This document shows, in pieces, positions 49,562 through 58,394 of a stretch of 64,000 nt of DNA (the first letter of the stretch is position 1; every line of letters starts with the position of its first letter). The position numbers and the translations under genes were made by a program. The stretch covers positions 62,001 to 126,000 of the forward strand of contig DASXGN010000046.1 of the NCBI GenBank assembly GCA_036489025.1, read 5' to 3'. Source of the stretch: Dryocola sp036489025 (GTDB lineage: Bacteria > Pseudomonadota > Gammaproteobacteria > Enterobacterales > Enterobacteriaceae). Below the pieces are notes generated by a model, which saw nothing but the letters and a program-made list of their open reading frames with translations, made no database searches and was not told the origin of the DNA.

Positions 49562-50971
49562 TTACTCCGCTAACTTTCCGGCATTTTTGGGTACCATTGT
49601 TACGATGAACAGCAGCGCGCAGAGGCAAAATGCGACGTTGACCAGCAGCCCGCCGGTAGCCGCGGTTTCCACGCCTAGCGGCAGCATAACCGTATACACC
49701 GAGGCGGAAATAGCGACCCCGAAAGCGCCGCCCAGAGAGCTACCCATTTTATAAATGCCCGATGCCACGCCGATCCTGTCTTCCGGCGCGCTGGAGATAG
49801 CCGTATCGGTTGAAGGCGTGGCATAGAAACCCAGACCGAGGCCGAACAGGATATAGCCGACAAAGACGGCGATTACGTAGGAGAGATTGGGCAGGAAAGT
49901 CAGAGCCATCAGCGCGATGCCGATCCCGGTCATGCAGGTGCCCCAGATCATCGGCTTTTTCGCCCCGACTTTTTGCAGCAGCTTTTCCCCCACGCGGATC
50001 ATGCCGAGCACCGCGACCAGATAGCCGATGGTCAGCATCCCGGACTGGAAAGCGCTAAAGCCGCGCCCCTGCTGAACGTAAATACTGGCTACCAGCAGCG
50101 TGCCTGCGACGGCATTAAGCATCAGGTTGGAGATGGCTGCTGCGCTATAGGGCTTATTTTTGAACAGGGAAAAGTCGATAAAGCTGGCCGTTTTTTTATG
50201 CCGTGCGTTGCGGAAAAAGAGTGCGGCAAAGATGATAAAGATCCCCGCCAGCGACAGCGTCTCAGTGCTTATCCAGCCGAAGGAACTCCCTTTTGTGATG
50301 ATCAAATTGAGGGAAATCAGCGTGATCACGAAGGTCACCAGGCCCTGATAATCAAATTTTTGCTGCTTATTTTCTTCAATCTTACTTTCCGGCGTACCGC
50401 GAATCAGCAGCATGCCAAGAATGGCGCAGATGATTGAAATAATGAAAATCCACTTCCAGCTCATATAGGTGGCAATGGCGCCACCGGCCAGCGAACAGAC
50501 GCCAGAACCGCCCCATGAGCCAATAGACCAGAAGCTCAAAGCGCGCTGGCGCTCTTTACCTTCGTAATAGGTTTTCATGATCGCTAGCGTGGACGGCATA
50601 ATACAGGCTCCGGACAGGCCCTGAATAATTCGCCCAATGGAAAATAAAATGGTGCCCTGCGCGAAAATAATGCACAGGCAGCCAATAATACTCAGCAGAA
50701 ATCCAATATTGGTCATTCTGACTCGGCCAATTTTATCGGCAAATCCTCCGGCGACAACCACAAAGCAGCCTGAGAATAAGGCGGTAAAGCTGATCGCCAG
50801 ATTGAGAGAGCCCAGCGGGATATCGATATCATTTTGGATCGCGGGAATAATGTTGACCGTTGATTGAGCGAACAGCCAGAAGGTCAGCACGCCCAATACA
50901 ATACCCAGAGTCAGACGGTCGTTTCCTTTAAAGGAAATAGCGCTATCCGTACTGCATTCTATTGACGACAT
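49562..50971 (-). CDS. MFS transporter, DHA2 (EmrB/QacA) type
   Basis: A 469-residue exporter with about 14 membrane segments. The motif-A loop is GGFADKIGRVRM and motif C is near WSIGSWGGSGVCSLAGGAIA. It is probably a drug or metabolite:H+ antiporter. It lies 74 bp downstream of the M20 amidohydrolase gene on the same strand, so the two may form an operon that hydrolyses an N-acyl amino acid or peptide-like compound and moves the product or substrate. Specificity is unknown. Confidence 0.85.
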   Translation of the reverse strand: MSSIECSTDSAISFKGNDRLTLGIVLGVLTFWLFAQSTVNIIPAIQNDIDIPLGSLNLAISFTALFSGCFVVVAGGFADKIGRVRMTNIGFLLSIIGCLCIIFAQGTILFSIGRIIQGLSGACIMPSTLAIMKTYYEGKERQRALSFWSIGSWGGSGVCSLAGGAIATYMSWKWIFIISIICAILGMLLIRGTPESKIEENKQQKFDYQGLVTFVITLISLNLIITKGSSFGWISTETLSLAGIFIIFAALFFRNARHKKTASFIDFSLFKNKPYSAAAISNLMLNAVAGTLLVASIYVQQGRGFSAFQSGMLTIGYLVAVLGMIRVGEKLLQKVGAKKPMIWGTCMTGIGIALMALTFLPNLSYVIAVFVGYILFGLGLGFYATPSTDTAISSAPEDRIGVASGIYKMGSSLGGAFGVAISASVYTVMLPLGVETAATGGLLVNVAFCLCALLFIVTMVPKNAGKLAE

Positions 50972-51045
50972 AACAAGAGCCTCTTTTTAATTTCCTGTGG
51001 TTGACGATGCATCCGTTTTTTATGGCTTTGATATTTCTCTTGAGG

Positions 51046-52227
51046 TTATTTAATCGGTAATGCCAGGTATTTTTCAGTCAATGCGCACCAGTAGGTCGCG
51101 GCGGGAACGATTAAATCATCGTTAAAGTCGTAGCCGGGGTTATGGACCATGCAGCTTTCCTGTTCATCGCCGGCCCCGATAAACAAATAGCTGCCGTTAG
51201 GATTCTCATCGAGCATGAAGGCAAAATCTTCGCTGCCCATCATGGGGCTGGTGTCGGTGCAAATCATCGACTCGTCCATTAACTCTCTGGCGACGCTGAT
51301 AGCAAATTCTGTCGCCAGCTCACCGTTTATCAACACCGGGCTACCGTTGAGATGAGTGACTTTTGCGGAGGCACCAAAACTCTGCGGCAGCGTCATGGCA
51401 ATATCCGTAATGCGTTTTAAAACCAGCTCACGCACCTGCGGGTTAAGCGTGCGAACGCTGAGTTTTAAAAGAGCGCTGGCATTGATGATATTAGGCGCTT
51501 CGCCCGACTGAATGCTGCCGACGGTGACCACGGCCGGCTCAAACGGCGTGACGTTGCGGGAGACGATAGTTTGCAGGGCGAGGGCAAGATGACAGGCGAC
51601 AATCGTAGCGTCAACGGTACGTTCAGGGATCGCGCCGTGGCCGCCCGTGCCAAAAACGTCGATATGAATCGTGTCCGAAGAGGCCATAAATGCGCCTTTC
51701 TTAAAATGAAACGAGCCTTTTTTGAGCCCTGGCATATTGTGCATGGCAAAAATGGCGTCGCAGGGGAACTGGCGAAACAGCCCGTCTTCCAGCATGCGTT
51801 TACCGCCGTAAAGGAGTTCTTCCGCAGGCTGGAAGATCAAATGTAGCGTGCCGTCGAAGCTCTTTGTTTTTGCGAGGTATCCCGCAGCGCTAAGGAGAAT
51901 GGCCGTATGTCCGTCATGGCCACAGCCGTGGAACTTTCCGTCAGTAGTGCTGCTCCACGATTTATGGCTATTTTCCTGCATCGGCAGCGCGTCCATATCT
52001 GCGCGTAGCCCGAGCACTCTGCTGCTGCTGCCGACTTTCAGAGTGCCAACCACGCCCGTTTTCGCCAACCCCTGGTTTACCTGATAGCCCCATTCGCGGA
52101 GCTTCCCGGCGACGATTTCGCTGGTGCGGGCTTCTGCAAATCCAATTTCCGGATGCCGATGCAGATCCCGCCGTATATCAATAAATTGCTGTTTATTATT
52201 TTCAATCGAGCCATAGTTTTTGAACAT
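51046..52227 (-). CDS. M20 family amidohydrolase (aminoacylase/hippurate hydrolase type)
   Basis: A 393-residue metallo-hydrolase of the AbgA/HipO group that cleaves N-acyl amino acids. The opening RRDLHRHPEIGFAE is the family signature. Metal ligands appear in GLRADMDALPM, FHGCGHDGHTA, the Glu-Glu pair in FQPAEELLYGG, and the late His in MVHNPGYDFND. I start at ATG 52227 (MFKNYGSIE) after AAAGGC; the longer frame to 52356 runs through the promoter. It is divergent from an AraC-type regulator. Confidence 0.9.
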   Translation of the reverse strand: MFKNYGSIENNKQQFIDIRRDLHRHPEIGFAEARTSEIVAGKLREWGYQVNQGLAKTGVVGTLKVGSSSRVLGLRADMDALPMQENSHKSWSSTTDGKFHGCGHDGHTAILLSAAGYLAKTKSFDGTLHLIFQPAEELLYGGKRMLEDGLFRQFPCDAIFAMHNMPGLKKGSFHFKKGAFMASSDTIHIDVFGTGGHGAIPERTVDATIVACHLALALQTIVSRNVTPFEPAVVTVGSIQSGEAPNIINASALLKLSVRTLNPQVRELVLKRITDIAMTLPQSFGASAKVTHLNGSPVLINGELATEFAISVARELMDESMICTDTSPMMGSEDFAFMLDENPNGSYLFIGAGDEQESCMVHNPGYDFNDDLIVPAATYWCALTEKYLALPIK

Positions 52228-52422
52228 GGTTAGGCCTTTTTCATATGTGGGTACTTTTGCATTATAAGCAGAGTGGAAAATTGAGAGGCAGGCAGAAAAA
52301 AGGTGAAAAATAACCAAAACTTGCCAACATTTTTTTCTTAATGAAGCGCAGGTCAAAAAATGCAGGCGATTTTCTGCTTATTCTGCCACGCAATTCATAT
52401 ATTGGCTGACAAAGGAATGGCG

Positions 52423-54786
52423 ATGCAGCAGTCGGGGAGCGACGATTATCATATTGAAATAATTAATGTTATTGATTACTCATCTCGTATAAATAACAGC
52501 ATCTCGCTGCTGTGCCTGCTAAAAGGCAGCGTAGACCTTGTGAGTGAAGAACAGCATATTCAAATGGATGCTGGCGACATCGAAATAGTGAATCAGAATG
52601 TGCATTATCGCCTGCGTGAAAAATCAGATAATGTCTTACTGAAAATATCTGTTTCGTCACATTATTTCTCCCGATATTTTACTGAGTTTCCTGCATATCG
52701 TTTCGATATAGCGCTTACGAATAACCGAAATTTTGTCCGGATCCTGCGCAATTATATTATCCGGCTGGTTATCTGCCATTTACAGGACAGTAAAGAGTGC
52801 GGCCTGCTGGAAATTAACAGCCTGCTGTCGGATGTACTGCGCATTCTGGTTCTGCATTTCAAGCAGGAAGTGGCAACGCGTGCTGGGCCGCAAAAAGACT
52901 TTAGCCCGCGGATAGAAAAGATTGTTCAGTATGTAGGCGCTCATTATCAACAGGCGTTATCGCTGAATCAGCTGGCAAAACTGCATCATGTTTCCGCTTC
53001 CTATCTGTCGCGTTTGTTCACTCTTGAGGTTGGAGTCAGTTTTAAAACCTATCTCACCCGAATGCGCTTTAAGCGCTGCGTCAGCGATTTGCTGCATACC
53101 GCGAAGCCAATGTATCTGATCGTGCAGGATAATGGCTTTAATGATTCGCGCCAGTTTACCTCGCTGTTCAAGAAAACCTATGGCATGACGCCGCATCGCT
53201 TTCGCGATGAGCAACGGAGAGGGAATCGAGCGCCCGGCCCTGATTTTGACTTTTCAACGGCGGAACCCACGCGGAACATTTTCGGTGACATTCATTCGGC
53301 AGAGCTTCTGTCCCTGCTAACCAGCGGCCTCGATAGCATTCAGGAAAGTGCTCGTATTCAACCGCTGCCGACAGAAACGGTGAATATTAATTTGGTGGAG
53401 ACTCCGGCTTCGCCTGAAGTCGTCCCTCGTCAGACCTATATTGTCACAATTGGAAAACTGGATGAGATCTTAAAGAAGGGTATTCAACAGCAAATTTTAT
53501 CCCTAAAAGAAGTATTGCCGCTAAAGTATATTGAAGCGCATTCTTTAATCTCCGGGGATACTATTTTACCTGATTTTGTTTCCGATGAAGCCTTCCCTTC
53601 TTATTCACCCTACAGCAATACCGATACGGCCATTAATTTTCTTAAGCAGCAGGATATTGCCCTGCTGGTAAGAATCAACTCTGCCCATGTTAAAATTAAT
53701 GCTGATGTTTACATTAATAAATTACTGGCGTTCCTGTGCCATTGTATTAACGTGTTTGGCCTTAGTTATATCAGCAAATGGTGCTTTATTTGTTATCCCG
53801 AAAGCGATGTCGACGGGCAGCCGGCTCTCTTCGAGGCCTGCTACCTTTTACTGCATGAAAAAATAAAGGCTCTGCTTCCTTTAAATCGTATCGGTGTTTT
53901 TTATCCCTTTCCTGCGGATAAGGCGGAGCTGGCAAAGGTTTCCTTTTTCCGCAGTCGGGTCACGAGGAAAATAGATTTTCTGGGGTATTCGGTTAACCCT
54001 AACGAACACGTCGATTTTCGACGCTTTAATAAAGACACCTTTGATGAGAGCGAATATTTCGTGCAGAGACACACGCAGAATATCGTTCAGCAGCTGAAAA
54101 AGCACAATTTGCATTTTCCGCTATTTCTCCAGGCGTGGAACACCTTAACGGGTGAAACTCGCCATACCAACGGCCGTTTCTTTCGCGGCGCGCTGTTGCT
54201 CAACACTTTGCTCTCTTTGCCCGCGCAGGTTGCCTCCCTTGGCCTGTGGATAAACTCCGAAACTCAGCATGAAGCGCTGGCCGACACGCGCATCGATATC
54301 AGCAGCCTGGCCCTGTTCTATCTGGAGCAAACGAAGCGGCCCGTATTTCACGTACTGCACCTCCGTGAGCGCCTGACCGGCACCGTTCTCGCCCGGGGAA
54401 AGCATTATCTGGTGTCGCACACCGAACGGGGCTATCGGATTCTGCTGTTTAACAGCGTGACCTTTAATCCCTGGCTATCGGTGCAGCACCATCTGCTGAA
54501 CAGCTTCAAAAAGCAGTTTGAGCTTGTCGTTGCGGGGATGGAGAGCGGAATGTACCAAATCAAAAAACGAGTTTTTGACCAGCAAAATGGCGCGCTTTAC
54601 CGACAGTTTGAACAGCAAAATACCTTTTACGGACGTGACGAGGAGGTGATTGAGTATATTGAACGCCATGCCTCGCCAAGCCTGTGCGTTTACGATGAGG
54701 CAATTAACCGGCGCTGGAGCGTAACCGTGGAGATGGATATTAATGCCATCTACCTGTTTGAGCTAAGCCGCGTCTACCAGACCTGA
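52423..54786 (+). CDS. AraC-family regulator fused to a GH39-like domain
   Basis: A 787-residue regulator. Residues 1-110 form a cupin-like effector part, and about 165-265 the AraC DNA-binding domain (SLNQLAKLHHVSASYLSRLF and DNGFNDSRQFTSLFKKTYGMTPHRFR). The long C-terminal region (about 320-787) resembles a GH39 TIM barrel. Where active enzymes have an EW nucleophile segment, this one reads FLQAWNTLTG, and the acid/base segment reads CYPESD, so it looks like a ligand-binding pseudoenzyme. I start at ATG 52423, 6 nt after AAAGGA. It probably controls the divergent amidohydrolase/MFS genes. Confidence 0.85.
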   Translation: MQQSGSDDYHIEIINVIDYSSRINNSISLLCLLKGSVDLVSEEQHIQMDAGDIEIVNQNVHYRLREKSDNVLLKISVSSHYFSRYFTEFPAYRFDIALTNNRNFVRILRNYIIRLVICHLQDSKECGLLEINSLLSDVLRILVLHFKQEVATRAGPQKDFSPRIEKIVQYVGAHYQQALSLNQLAKLHHVSASYLSRLFTLEVGVSFKTYLTRMRFKRCVSDLLHTAKPMYLIVQDNGFNDSRQFTSLFKKTYGMTPHRFRDEQRRGNRAPGPDFDFSTAEPTRNIFGDIHSAELLSLLTSGLDSIQESARIQPLPTETVNINLVETPASPEVVPRQTYIVTIGKLDEILKKGIQQQILSLKEVLPLKYIEAHSLISGDTILPDFVSDEAFPSYSPYSNTDTAINFLKQQDIALLVRINSAHVKINADVYINKLLAFLCHCINVFGLSYISKWCFICYPESDVDGQPALFEACYLLLHEKIKALLPLNRIGVFYPFPADKAELAKVSFFRSRVTRKIDFLGYSVNPNEHVDFRRFNKDTFDESEYFVQRHTQNIVQQLKKHNLHFPLFLQAWNTLTGETRHTNGRFFRGALLLNTLLSLPAQVASLGLWINSETQHEALADTRIDISSLALFYLEQTKRPVFHVLHLRERLTGTVLARGKHYLVSHTERGYRILLFNSVTFNPWLSVQHHLLNSFKKQFELVVAGMESGMYQIKKRVFDQQNGALYRQFEQQNTFYGRDEEVIEYIERHASPSLCVYDEAINRRWSVTVEMDINAIYLFELSRVYQT

Positions 54787-54837
54787 CCCCTTGGCGCTCA
54801 TTCAACGGTCTGGGTCCAAATCATTTCGCCCAAATAC

Positions 54838-54864
54838 TCTACTTTTTGCCCATTCTGCCGATAA
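54838..54864 (+). promoter_or_regulatory. FliA (sigma-28) promoter of cheV
   Basis: The -10 element GCCGATAA (54857-54864) matches the flagellar class 3 consensus exactly. The -35 element, TCTACTTT after an 11-bp spacer, is a weak match to TAAAGTTT. It is 63 bp before cheV and implies expression with the flagellar and chemotaxis regulon. Confidence 0.7.
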
Positions 54865-54927
54865 CTTATACAGGGCATCTGCTAAGCGGTGCGATACGGA
54901 CCCGCCGGGTTATCATTCGAGGTTAAA

Positions 54928-55893
54928 ATGGATAGTTTTCAGAAAGATATCGATGAGAGGGCGAACCTCGCGTTATCCAACAAATTTGAGCTGTTATTGT
55001 TCCGGTTAGGGAAAGGTCAGCACGCCGACAAGTCTGAGCTGTACGGCATCAACGTATTTAAACTGCGCGAAATCGTGCCGATGCCGAAGATTAATCGTGC
55101 GGCGGGCATGGAATCGCCGCTGCTTGGCATGGCTAATATTCGCGACCAGATCATCCCGGTTATCGATTTGCCCGCCGTGACCGGCTGTACGCCGCAAACC
55201 GGCCTTAATCTTTTGCTGATTACCGAATACGCGCGCAGCACCCAGGCTTTTGCCGTTGAATCGGTGGAAAACATCATCCGCCTCGACTGGAGCCAGGTTC
55301 ACGCCGCCGAATCTGGCGTCAGCAGCCGCAACATCACCAGCATCGCCTCGCTGGACAGCGATGAATATAAAGACGAGCTGGCGCTGGTGCTGGACGTAGA
55401 ACAAATTCTTTACGACATCATTCCCGCCGGACGCGACGTCGATATCACCGCGATAGAAGAGAAAACCTACACCTTAAAACCCGGCGCTGTAGCCATCGTG
55501 GCGGAAGACTCCAAAGTTGCCCGGTCGATGCTGGAGCAGGGCCTGAAGGGCATGGGCATTCCGGCCATTATGCATTCCACCGGCCTTGAAGCCTGGGAGA
55601 AAATTAAGGTGATTGCGGCGGAAGCCAAAGCCGCAGGCCAGCCGATCACCGACAGAATCGGCATGGTATTAACCGATATTGAAATGCCGGAAATGGACGG
55701 TTTTACCCTGACGCGCAATATCAAAACGGATGCGACGCTCAAGCAGATTCCGGTGGTGATTCACTCCTCGCTTTCGGGCAGCGCCAACGAAGATCACGTG
55801 CGCAAGGTGGGCGCTAACGGCTACGTAGCGAAGTTTGACGTGAAGGAGCTTTCGGCGGTCATTCACAAAGCGCTGGAGGATGCCGCGCTTTAA
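54928..55893 (+). CDS. cheV: Chemotaxis protein CheV
   Basis: A 321-residue coupling protein: a CheW-like domain (about 15-165) linked to a receiver domain (about 185-315) with the phospho-acceptor Asp in VLTDIEMPEMDG. It couples chemoreceptors to CheA and may act as a phosphate sink in adaptation. I start at ATG 54928 (MDSFQKDID) after GAGG. It is a single gene behind a sigma-28 promoter with a terminator downstream. E. coli K-12 lacks cheV while Salmonella has it. Confidence 0.94.
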   Translation: MDSFQKDIDERANLALSNKFELLLFRLGKGQHADKSELYGINVFKLREIVPMPKINRAAGMESPLLGMANIRDQIIPVIDLPAVTGCTPQTGLNLLLITEYARSTQAFAVESVENIIRLDWSQVHAAESGVSSRNITSIASLDSDEYKDELALVLDVEQILYDIIPAGRDVDITAIEEKTYTLKPGAVAIVAEDSKVARSMLEQGLKGMGIPAIMHSTGLEAWEKIKVIAAEAKAAGQPITDRIGMVLTDIEMPEMDGFTLTRNIKTDATLKQIPVVIHSSLSGSANEDHVRKVGANGYVAKFDVKELSAVIHKALEDAAL

Positions 55894-55904
55894 TTAATTA
55901 AAAG

Positions 55905-55931
55905 GGGCGGAAGACCGTTGCGTCTCCGCCC
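55905..55931 (+). terminator. Hairpin after cheV
   Basis: The stem GGGCGGA-GAC / GTC-TCCGCCC has one bulged A and a 6-nt loop, 11 bp after the cheV stop. No good T run follows. The next 580 bp up to chaN are AT-rich and hold no gene I can support, apart from the Fur box. Confidence 0.6.
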
Positions 55932-56285
55932 GAACGAGCCTCAGGGCGCTTTTTAACACAGCGTGCATCGTTTATAGCAACGATCCGATAATTCTTAATC
56001 AAAATTGGGAAATATTAAACGCAATAATAAGACGGCAGATTTTTTTGAGTTTATTAATTATTGTTACCTGTCACATTCCCCTGTTTTTATACACGGTACT
56101 ATTCTTCTGATAAAAAATGCAGTGAAAAGATCTGCGCTTTTCTTCTCTTCCCGTTGATACAGCCCCGCTGGCTGATGGCGCTCGCGGCAGGTGGTTATGA
56201 CCGCCAGGCCCGTTCTGCTGGGCTAGATAGCGTGGGTTTGTCAACGTCAGTGTCGATTTCAAGCTATACCAATCGCTAGCTCATA

Positions 56286-56304
56286 AATGATAATGCTTAT
56301 CATT
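56286..56304 (+). promoter_or_regulatory. Fur box upstream of the ChaN-TonB-receptor operon
   Basis: AATGATAA-TGC-TTATCATT is a perfect 19-bp inverted repeat matching the Fur consensus core (GATAATGATAATCATTATC type). It lies about 220 bp before the first gene of a heme/iron-type uptake operon. Repression by Fur with iron is the obvious reading. Confidence 0.88.
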
Positions 56305-56513
56305 CTTGTTGATTTTTTATCGACAGAGAAATACAATTACCTAACCTTAGTTCAGGGCGAAAAGAATACGGAATATAAAATTAGTTATGGAAACATGGCT
56401 GGATGCTGCTGCGTGTAACTTTGGATATTATTCAGGGTCATTTACTGCTGATTAAAGGCAGAAACACGGTGCAACTATTATGTGCTCCAGCCTCATTAAA
56501 TATGAGGTTATTT

Positions 56514-57389
56514 GTGTCATTAAGTATAAAGTTTTTTTCTATTATTTTATCAGCGCTGCTGTTGACTGGATGCCTGCAAAAAATGGCGCCGCAGCCGGGT
56601 GCTGAGAATGACAGCCTCGCCGCTCCGCCAGGCAAGATTATTGATTTGAAAACGGCTCAGTATATGGATTCGAACCAGCTTATTAAGCGGCTGTCGCGGG
56701 CATCACGCATTATCGTGGGTGAAAAACACGATAACCCAATCCACCACCAGATCGAACGCTGGCTGCTGGTCAAACTGGCGGAGCAGCGCCCGCAGGGGAG
56801 CGTTCTACTGGAGATGCTGAGTCCTGAGCAACAAACTAAAGTCACCCAGGTGAAAGCCTGGCTACAGGATGCTCCCGTCGTGCGCGACAGCCATATCGAG
56901 ATGTTATTGCGTTGGAATACTGGCTGGCCGTGGCCGTTATATCAGGATGTTGTGATGACCGCTCTTCGGGCCCCGTATCCTGTGCTGGCGGCAAACCTTG
57001 AGCAAACCGAAATTGCCGCTATCAAAAATAAAACGAGTTTTCCCCAGGGACGCTATTCTTCAGCCCCCGAAGTTCGACAGTCGATCCGCAATGCCATTCG
57101 TGAGCAGCATGGCGGCCAAATTGATGAATCCAGGCTTGAGACGATGGTGGCTATTCAGCAGCACCGCGATCGGGCGATGGCCGTTCAGCTAAAACATGCG
57201 CCTGCGCCTGCGCTGCTTATTGCTGGCGCATTCCACGCGGCGAAAATGATCGGTGTGCCGCTGCATTATCAGGATATTTCGCCTTATGAAGAGGCCCCGC
57301 TGGTTCTTCTTCTGGCGGAAGAAGGCGTGCAGATTGATAGCAGCATTGCTGACATTGTCTGGTTTGTGCCGCCGGTAAGAGATGAATGA
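56514..57389 (+). CDS. ChaN-family lipoprotein
   Basis: A 291-residue lipoprotein. The signal peptide ends in the lipobox LLLTGC. The ChaN domain (about 45-280) contains IIVGEKHDNPIHHQIERWLL near its start and LLIAGAFHAAKMIGVPLHY near its end, segments conserved in heme-binding ChaN proteins of Campylobacter and others. It probably binds heme or another iron compound at the outer membrane. I prefer GTG 56514 because TGAGG lies 6 nt upstream; ATG 56502 is the alternative. Its stop overlaps the tonB-like gene by 4 bp. Confidence 0.82.
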   Translation: MSLSIKFFSIILSALLLTGCLQKMAPQPGAENDSLAAPPGKIIDLKTAQYMDSNQLIKRLSRASRIIVGEKHDNPIHHQIERWLLVKLAEQRPQGSVLLEMLSPEQQTKVTQVKAWLQDAPVVRDSHIEMLLRWNTGWPWPLYQDVVMTALRAPYPVLAANLEQTEIAAIKNKTSFPQGRYSSAPEVRQSIRNAIREQHGGQIDESRLETMVAIQQHRDRAMAVQLKHAPAPALLIAGAFHAAKMIGVPLHYQDISPYEEAPLVLLLAEEGVQIDSSIADIVWFVPPVRDE

Positions 57390-58189
57390 TGAGCTTCATG
57401 GAAGGTGCACCTGCCCCGGGCAGACCAGTGCTTCGCTGGTTTGGCTGGGGAAACTTTTCTGTGCTGCTGCACGCCGGGCTTTTGGTTATTCTTATCTGGC
57501 GATCGGCTGCCGATCTTCCCGATGATGCTATGCCGTCGGCGGTAATGCTGACATGGTCAGATAGCATTGAAGCCCCATCAACGATACAGCTTGTCCCGGT
57601 GGGGCAAATGCAGATTGCGGCGGCGGCAGCGGAAAAAAAAGAGGCGTTTGACGAAGCATTGCCGCAGCCCAAGCGGATTGAAATCGAAAAAGCCGAAATA
57701 AAGATCAAACAAAGGGTATCCGAAAGGAGCAGGAAGAACGAACGCCAGAAAAAGAAAACGCAGGAGCAGCGGGCCAGTAAGGCCAGTGAGTCCTCTGTAG
57801 CTAACCGCGCGGCGGCACAAAGTCCGCAACCTGTTTCAGAACGGGTTGCCGCTCCGTTTAACAGCGATGGTCGGATGCAAAAAAAACAGGTTTCATGGGA
57901 AAGTCTGGTACTGGGCCATATGAATCGTTTTAAACGTTATCCGACCGATGCACGCGAACGCCGAAGAACCGGGGTCGTGATGCTGAATTTTATTGTCAGC
58001 GCAGAGGGGCGCATACTTCAAAGTCGGGTGATAAATTCTTCGGGCACCATATCTCTGGATAGAGAAGCCTCGGCGATGCTATCCCGCGCGGAGCCGCTGC
58101 CTAAGCCACCGGCCGATATACTTATTAATAATCAGTTCGAAGTTAATATTCCTGTTGTATTTAACCTCGATGATTTAAAGAGGATTTGA
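57386..58189 (+). CDS. TonB-family energy transducer (HasB-like)
   Basis: A 267-residue inner-membrane protein. One membrane helix (about 22-40, NFSVLLHAGLLVILIW) is followed by a periplasmic linker rich in Glu, Lys and Arg (about 85-125) and a C-terminal TonB domain (about 175-265: YPTDARERRRTGVVMLNFIVSAEG, then NNQFEVNIPVVFNL). It passes proton-motive energy through ExbBD to outer-membrane receptors. Its place between ChaN and a receptor gene suggests a private TonB, as HasB is for HasR. ExbBD genes are not nearby. Confidence 0.9.
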   Translation: MMSFMEGAPAPGRPVLRWFGWGNFSVLLHAGLLVILIWRSAADLPDDAMPSAVMLTWSDSIEAPSTIQLVPVGQMQIAAAAAEKKEAFDEALPQPKRIEIEKAEIKIKQRVSERSRKNERQKKKTQEQRASKASESSVANRAAAQSPQPVSERVAAPFNSDGRMQKKQVSWESLVLGHMNRFKRYPTDARERRRTGVVMLNFIVSAEGRILQSRVINSSGTISLDREASAMLSRAEPLPKPPADILINNQFEVNIPVVFNLDDLKRI

Positions 58190-58394
58190 CCCGCAAAAAA
58201 GCCTGGCATAATGATGAGATATTAATATCAATGTTTATAAAATCACATCCGGCATTTTAATCACTAAAGGTTAATGATGGGCTTCATCATATTTTAAATA
58301 TTTATTGGAAAATTTATTCCTCATCTTTTTTTTGAGGCGGAGGAGGCGTGTGAGTAATAATTTTGCCTTTTCAATACTATATCCGGGATGATAA

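Noticed and set aside
56061..56279. 72-codon frame upstream of the Fur box
   Set aside because: Low-complexity AT-rich start, no ribosome binding site, no domain.
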